Shown: positions 59,601 through 64,000 of the stretch, piece by piece | How the letters are laid out: each line of letters starts with the position of its first letter | Position numbering within the stretch: the stretch's first letter is position 1 | Origin: Tissierella sp. P1 | Lineage (GTDB): Bacteria > Bacillota > Clostridia > Tissierellales > Tissierellaceae | Direction: 5' to 3' | NCBI RefSeq assembly: GCF_002266425.1 | Contig: NZ_NPMN01000008.1 | Location: 1-64,000 of the forward strand | Length of the DNA stretch: 64,000 nt | The notes under the pieces: model-generated | Told to the model about the DNA's origin: nothing | What the model saw: only the letters and a program-made list of their open reading frames with translations | Database searches by the model: none | Program-made: the position numbers and the translations under genes

Positions 59601-59638
59601 TTTATAATCAGTGAAGAGTGAAAAACAGGGAGGTAAAT

Positions 59639-60130
59639 ATGAAGACAAAATACTTAACTAAAGCTAGCTTAATAGCTGCAATATATATAGTCTTAGTTTT
59701 AATACAGATGTTGCCGGTTCCATTTATTAATTTAACATTTGGACCTATACAACTTAGAGTTGCAGAAGGTTTAGCTTTACTTCCATTGGTGGAATCTGCA
59801 GCTGTTCCTGGCATATTTGTAGGATGTTTATTGGCTAATTTATTATTAGCACCTTATTCTGGCTTTGGACTAGTGGATATATTAGGTGGATCTTTGGTAA
59901 CACTTGTTGCAGCATATATTACGTCTAAAATGAAGAATAAGATAACAGGAATGATTCCCCCAGTAGTGCTAAATGGATTAATTGTATCTATTTGGGTATC
60001 ATACTTCACAAAGGTTCCGTATCTTGTTACTGTACTTGGGATAGGTGGAGGAGAACTACTATCAGTAGCCATTTTTGGTAGTATCATTTTATCAGTTTAT
60101 GATAAAGCAACAAATTTAAAAGAATATTAA
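59639..60130 (+). CDS. queT: QueT-like ECF transporter substrate-binding subunit
   Basis: The 163-residue protein has about five membrane segments and the QueT pattern: KASLIAAIYIVLVLIQMLP at the start, FGPIQLRVAEGLALLPLVE, PGIFVGCLLANLLLAP and GGSLVTLVAAYITSK. QueT takes up a queuosine precursor with the shared ECF energising module, encoded elsewhere. ATG 59639 follows GGGAGGT; the longer frame to 59618 has no site. I see no preQ1 riboswitch upstream. Confidence 0.87.
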   Translation: MKTKYLTKASLIAAIYIVLVLIQMLPVPFINLTFGPIQLRVAEGLALLPLVESAAVPGIFVGCLLANLLLAPYSGFGLVDILGGSLVTLVAAYITSKMKNKITGMIPPVVLNGLIVSIWVSYFTKVPYLVTVLGIGGGELLSVAIFGSIILSVYDKATNLKEY

Positions 60131-60136
60131 AAACCA

Positions 60137-60230
60137 ATGAATAGTGAAGAGTTAAAAGTGAATAGTTGTAAGTAAAGATTCAGGGACTTTTAGCTATTAG
60201 TTATTCATTATTAATTATTCACTATAAAAA
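60137..60230. repeat. Imperfect inverted repeat between queT and mltG
   Basis: ATAGTGAAGAGTTAAAAGTG (from about 60142) is repeated inverted near 60199-60227, where the minus strand reads ATAGTGAATAATTAATAATG. The element has MITE-like palindromic form; GTGAAGAGTGAAAA fragments also occur near 59610. Confidence 0.5.
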
Positions 60231-60245
60231 GGAGTTGTTAAAGAA

Positions 60246-61301
60246 TTGGAAAAGACCAAGATGAAAAAAAATAGAAGGAAAGCTAAATCAAAGAAATTTT
60301 CTGTATTAATAATATTATTATTTGCAATAATATTTGGAGCATTTTTTGCTCAAAAATATTATAAGGAAAGTTTGGGAGCAATGGCAGTTGACAACCCTTC
60401 TAATGTAAAAATCATTATCCCTCCATCGAGTTCAACTATTAAAATAGCAGATATTTTATATGAGAATGGATTGATTAAAAATCAGTTTATATTCAGGTAT
60501 CAGGTGAAAGCTAAAGGTGTAGGCAGTAAACTAAAGGCAGGAGAGTACAATTTATCTACTGGCATGAATCTTGAGAATATAATAGATAGCCTTACAAAGG
60601 GTGGCAAAAGTCAAAATACAGTAAGATTTACTATTCCAGAGGGGTATGAACTTAAACAAATGGCTGAGAAGTTATCAGATGAAGGTATTGTAGATAGGGA
60701 TAGATTTCTTGAATTAGTAAGTGACAAGAAAAACTTTGAAGATAAATATACTTTTTTAAAGGAATTAGATGATGAACAAGGGCTTGAAGGATTTTTATTT
60801 CCATCCACCTATGAAATCTATGTTGATTCAACAGAAGAAGAGATTATAGGTAAGATGCTGGATGAATTTGAGAAGGTTTATAGAAAAGATGTAGAGCCAA
60901 AGCTTGAGGAGCTTAATTTAACATTAAATGAGGCGATTACTTTAGCATCTATAGTAGAAAGAGAAGGTAAGGTAGATGAGGAAAGACCTTTAATGTCTGC
61001 GGTATTTCATAATAGGATTCATAAGGGAATGATGCTACAATCCTGTGCTACCGTACAGTATATTTTAGGAGAGAGAAAAGAAGTTCTAACTAATGAAGAT
61101 ACGAGGATAGAATCGCCATATAACACTTATATCCATGAAGGACTTCCACCAGCGCCAATAGCATCTCCAGGAGAATCTTCATTAATAGCAGCAGTAAATC
61201 CAGCAGATGTAGATTATTTATTTTTTGTATTGACAGGTAATGGTACTCACACATTTACTAAAACCTATGAAGAACATTTAAAAGCAAAACCAAAGAAATA
61301 A
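60246..61301 (+). CDS. mltG: Endolytic murein transglycosylase MltG
   Basis: The 351-residue protein has a basic N-terminus, one membrane segment (about 18-38) and an outer YceG domain: a LysM-like part (about 55-120), then LASIVEREGKVDEERPLMSA with the catalytic Glu (about 238) and PYNTYIHEGLPPAPIASPGESS. MltG cuts nascent glycan strands and sets their length. TTG 60246 follows AAAAGGAG. The gene starts the mltG-methyltransferase-U32 run. Confidence 0.94.
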   Translation: MEKTKMKKNRRKAKSKKFSVLIILLFAIIFGAFFAQKYYKESLGAMAVDNPSNVKIIIPPSSSTIKIADILYENGLIKNQFIFRYQVKAKGVGSKLKAGEYNLSTGMNLENIIDSLTKGGKSQNTVRFTIPEGYELKQMAEKLSDEGIVDRDRFLELVSDKKNFEDKYTFLKELDDEQGLEGFLFPSTYEIYVDSTEEEIIGKMLDEFEKVYRKDVEPKLEELNLTLNEAITLASIVEREGKVDEERPLMSAVFHNRIHKGMMLQSCATVQYILGERKEVLTNEDTRIESPYNTYIHEGLPPAPIASPGESSLIAAVNPADVDYLFFVLTGNGTHTFTKTYEEHLKAKPKK

Positions 61302-61316
61302 AAGGGATGATAAAAT

Positions 61317-61963
61317 TTGAACCAAATAAATGAGGAATATATTGAAGATTATATAAGAAGTTTATTACCTGATAATAATACTAATTTAAAAATTATGGAG
61401 AAATATGCAGAGGAAAATCATGTTCCTATTGTACAGCCTGAAGTAGCACAGCTTTTGAAGGTTTTGTTAAAGTTAAAGAATCCCAAAAACATCTTGGAGG
61501 TAGGTACAGCAATAGGTTACTCTGCTCTCTTGATGGCCGAATATACGGGGAACTATTGTAATATAACTACCGTAGAGCGTCGTAGCGATATGATAGATTT
61601 GGCAAAAGAAAATATCTCTAAGACCATATATAAAGATAGGATTAAAATCCTACAAGGGGAAGCGGAAGAAGTACTTCTTATTTTAGATGAAAAATATGAT
61701 TTTATATTTCTAGATGCTGCAAAGGGTCAATATATGGACTTTTTTAATAAATGCATTAAATTTTTAGAGCCAGGAGGAATCATAGTATCAGATAATGTAC
61801 TTTATAAAGCATGGTTGCCACAGATACTTTAGTTATTAGGAGAAAGAAAACCATAGTAAAAAGATTGAGACAGTTTTTACAATATATAAATGAAATTGAA
61901 GGCTATACATCCAGTATTATACCAATAGGAGATGGGGTAGCTATAACATATAGAGAGGAGTAA
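61317..61963 (+). CDS. SAM-dependent O-methyltransferase, TrmR-like (frameshifted)
   Basis: The N-terminal part has the class I motif ILEVGTAIGYSALLMAEYTG (about 59-78), VERRSDMIDLAKENI and YDFIFLDAAKGQYMDFF. In the given sequence the frame ends at 61832 with KAWLPQIL. In the next frame, MVATDTLVIRRKKTIVKRLR and on to IPIGDGVAITYREE (stop 61961-61963) is the normal end of the family. One missing base near 61809 (AAAGGC-ATG) explains it. Repaired length is about 215 residues. Position between mltG and the U32 gene fits TrmR, a tRNA wobble-uridine methyltransferase. Confidence 0.75.
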
Positions 61964-61967
61964 TATC

Positions 61968-63197
61968 TTGGATAAAATAGAACTATTAGCACCAGCTGGA
62001 GATTTGGAGAAATTAAAGATGGCTATAATGTATGGAGCAGATGCTGTTTACTTAGGTGGAGATAGCTTTGGACTTAGAAAAGCATCAAAGAATTTTTCTG
62101 TAGAAGAAATAGAAGAGGGTATAAGATTTGCTCATGAAAGAGGAAAGAAAGTATATATTACTTTAAATATAGTACCTCACAATGAAGATATGGAAGGTCT
62201 AGAAGAATATGTAACTAAGCTTTATGAAATAAAAGCTGATGCAGTTATAGTATCAGACCCAGGAATGTTTTCAGTAATTAGAAGAACGGTTCCAGAATTA
62301 CCAATACATCTAAGCACCCAGGCATCTGTAACAAACTACGAAACAATGATGTTCTGGTATAACTTAGGAGTAAGACGAATAGTATTAGCTCGTGAGTTAT
62401 CATTTAAAGAAATAGAATCTATGTCTACTAAACTTCCGAAGGATTTAGAGATAGAAGCGTTTGTTCATGGTGCAATGTGTATGTCATATTCTGGTAGATG
62501 CTTAATTAGTAATTATATGACTGGCAGAGATGCTAATAGAGGAGATTGTGCTCATCCATGTAGATATAAATATAATCTTGTAGAAGAAAAAAGGCCTGGT
62601 GAATACTTCCCAGTATTTGAAGATGAAGAAGGAACATTTATTATGAATTCTAAAGATCTTTGTATGATAGAATTTATTCCCCAGCTAATTAAATCTGGTA
62701 TAAAGAGTTTTAAGATAGAAGGAAGAGTTAAGAGCTCCTATTATGTGGCAACGGTTATTAGGGCTTATCGAATGGCGATAGATAAATATTATAAAAATCC
62801 AGATAACTATAGATTTGATGAAAAATGGCTTAAGGAAATTAAAAAAGCTAGTCATAGAGATTTTACAACAGGATTTTATCTTGGAAAACCTACTAATGAG
62901 GCTCAAGTGTATAGTACATCTTCCTATGTTAGAGGATATGATTTTGTTGGACTTATATTAAATTACGATGAAGAAACTAAAATTGCTACAGTAGAGCAAA
63001 GGAATAGGATGTTTGTAGGAGAAGAGATAGAAGTCTTTGGGCCTAATAAAGAATTTTTTACCCAGATTATCGAAAAAATGTGGGATGAAGAAGGGAATGA
63101 AATAGAAGTAGCCCCACATCCACAACAGGTTGTTAAGATTCTTATGACAAGACCAGTCAATAGTATGGATATGATTAGAAAAGAGAGGGAGGAATGA
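61968..63197 (+). CDS. U32 family peptidase, tRNA hydroxylation protein TrhP-like
   Basis: The 409-residue protein has the U32 pattern: [20 protein letters not shown] at the start and the signature [19 protein letters not shown] (about 166-184) followed by [14 protein letters not shown] and [17 protein letters not shown]. The four cysteines may hold an Fe-S cluster. In B. subtilis and E. coli homologues prepare tRNA uridine-34 by prephenate-dependent hydroxylation, just before the TrmR methyltransferase encoded upstream. TTG 61968 is four bases after the methyltransferase stop. Confidence 0.9.
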   Translation: MDKIELLAPAGDLEKLKMAIMYGADAVYLGGDSFGLRKASKNFSVEEIEEGIRFAHERGKKVYITLNIVPHNEDMEGLEEYVTKLYEIKADAVIVSDPGMFSVIRRTVPELPIHLSTQASVTNYETMMFWYNLGVRRIVLARELSFKEIESMSTKLPKDLEIEAFVHGAMCMSYSGRCLISNYMTGRDANRGDCAHPCRYKYNLVEEKRPGEYFPVFEDEEGTFIMNSKDLCMIEFIPQLIKSGIKSFKIEGRVKSSYYVATVIRAYRMAIDKYYKNPDNYRFDEKWLKEIKKASHRDFTTGFYLGKPTNEAQVYSTSSYVRGYDFVGLILNYDEETKIATVEQRNRMFVGEEIEVFGPNKEFFTQIIEKMWDEEGNEIEVAPHPQQVVKILMTRPVNSMDMIRKEREE

Positions 63198-63820
63198 AGA
63201 TGAAAAGACCATTACTCATTGGGATAACAGGAGGGACAGGCTCTGGCAAATCAACTGTATCTAAAGAAATCTTTAAATCAATCCATGAAAAGAAAATTGC
63301 GGTTATAGAACAAGACTCTTATTATAAGGACCAAAGCAATCTAACATTTGAGGAAAGGGTAAAAACTAACTATGATCATCCCTTTGCATTTGACAATGAA
63401 TTGTTAATACAACATCTAAAGGATTTAATGAATAATAAATCTATAGAAAAACCTATATATGATTTTGAAAGACATACAAGAAGAGAAGAAACTATAACTG
63501 TAGAACCTAAAGATATAATAATATTAGAAGGAATTTTGCTATTATTTGAAGAGGAAATAAGAAACTTATTGGATATTAAAATATTTGTAGATACTGATTC
63601 TGATGTTAGAGTTATTAGACGTATACTTAGAGATATTAAGGATAGGGGACGAACTCTCGATTCTGTTATACTACAATATATGGAAACAGTAAGACCAGCT
63701 CATCTTCAATTTATTGAACCTACTAAAAGATATGCGGATATCATAATTCCTGAAGGAGGCTATAATAAGGTAGCCATAGATATAATAGTTGCAAAGATTA
63801 ATTCTATACTTAATAATTAA
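63194..63820 (+). CDS. udk: Uridine kinase
   Basis: The 208-residue kinase phosphorylates uridine and cytidine. P-loop [11 protein letters not shown] (about 13-23), substrate loop [26 protein letters not shown] and [12 protein letters not shown] are all present, with [20 protein letters not shown] as the lid. The ATG overlaps the U32 stop (ATGA); a second ATG two codons later is equally possible. Confidence 0.95.
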   Translation: MKMKRPLLIGITGGTGSGKSTVSKEIFKSIHEKKIAVIEQDSYYKDQSNLTFEERVKTNYDHPFAFDNELLIQHLKDLMNNKSIEKPIYDFERHTRREETITVEPKDIIILEGILLLFEEEIRNLLDIKIFVDTDSDVRVIRRILRDIKDRGRTLDSVILQYMETVRPAHLQFIEPTKRYADIIIPEGGYNKVAIDIIVAKINSILNN

Positions 63821-63825
63821 GTTTA

Positions 63826-63867
63826 ATCTCCCTAAAAGTGGAAACACTATCTAGGGAGGTTTTTTTA
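63826..63867 (+). terminator. Terminator whose 3' arm holds the next ribosome binding site
   Basis: CTCCCTA (63828-63834) pairs with TAGGGAG (63852-63858), with an inner AGTG/CACT stem, followed by seven T. The AGGGAGG arm is also the ribosome binding site of the ATG at 63867, so formation of the hairpin would mask it. Confidence 0.7.
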
Positions 63868-64000
63868 TGTCTAGATATAAGAGAAATACTATCTATTCGC
63901 GAATAAAATTTTATTACTTTATATCCATCTTACTCTTTGCAGGTTTATTAGGAAGATTATATTATCTGCAGATATATGATAATAGAGATCTTAAATTACA
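63867..64000 (+). CDS. Penicillin-binding protein, N-terminal start only
   Basis: The 44 visible residues are a short basic N-terminus (MSRYKRNTIYSRIKF), one membrane segment (YYFISILLFAGLLG) and RLYYLQIYDN, the R-L-x-Y-L-Q-I pattern that begins class B penicillin-binding proteins (PBP2/SpoVD type). The gene runs out of the window. The class rests on this short pattern. Confidence 0.6.
   Translation, partial: MSRYKRNTIYSRIKFYYFISILLFAGLLGRLYYLQIYDNRDLKL

Noticed and set aside
59600-59638. preQ1 riboswitch before queT
   Set aside because: There is too little space and no pseudoknot-type AT-rich tail; only a GTGAAGAGTGAAAA repeat fragment and the ribosome binding site are seen.

Overview
The window is low-GC DNA packed with Firmicutes-style genes: strong purine-rich ribosome binding sites, frequent TTG and GTG starts, T-box leaders, and sigma-A type promoters with 17-base spacers. 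Spore photoproduct lyase, DUF1657/DUF421 proteins and DUF4183 surface proteins indicate an endospore former. The core block alaS-ireB-ruvX-DUF1292-fur-RNase J-mltG-U32 peptidase-udk is typical of Clostridia or Tissierellia. An assignment to Tissierellales is a guess. No rRNA, tRNA or CRISPR array was found.

Layout. 1-5490: the end of an M20 peptidase gene, then a J-domain/TPR protein gene broken by two frameshifts and followed by an HscC-type Hsp70. 5593-7456: T-box-controlled asnS. 7807-10537: a small accessory cluster of DUF3885, immunity-like and SF0329-family genes. 10932-13756: T-box-controlled leuS. 13831-16840: two DUF421 membrane proteins, DUF1657 and splB. 17016-18348: a DEAD-box helicase. 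18361-28807: a defence island with a controller-type XRE regulator, type I restriction-modification hsdM-hsdS-small gene-hsdR, a DUF262/HNH (GmrSD-like) gene, and remnants including a McrC-like fragment. 28848-35746: two unknown membrane genes, a MerR-methyltransferase fusion, an extracellular flavin reductase, degV and an L-threonine dehydrogenase. 35752-42171: probable spore-surface genes, including a 1027-residue mosaic. 42196-45951: isc genes and an AI-2E family transporter. 46054-49186: a candidate peptide quorum-sensing module (RRNPP-type regulator, 51-residue secreted propeptide, secreted subtilase). 49440-64000: the alaS-to-PBP housekeeping block.

Three points stand out. First, 46054-49186 looks like a self-contained, undescribed peptide-signalling cassette inserted between the AI-2E gene and alaS; it is flanked by a 32-bp imperfect direct repeat and has a palindromic operator abutting the propeptide promoter. 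Second, at least six otherwise well-conserved genes carry a one-base deletion and every one shifts the frame the same way; this is more likely an assembly artefact than six pseudogenes, and repairing them restores the J/TPR gene, the DUF3885 gene, a small RM-locus gene, lysO-N and an O-methyltransferase. Third, dispersed 'TTCACAATTCACAATT' and 'TGTCATTCTGA' repeats have inserted in frame into hsdM and recur next to hsdS, leuS and lysO.
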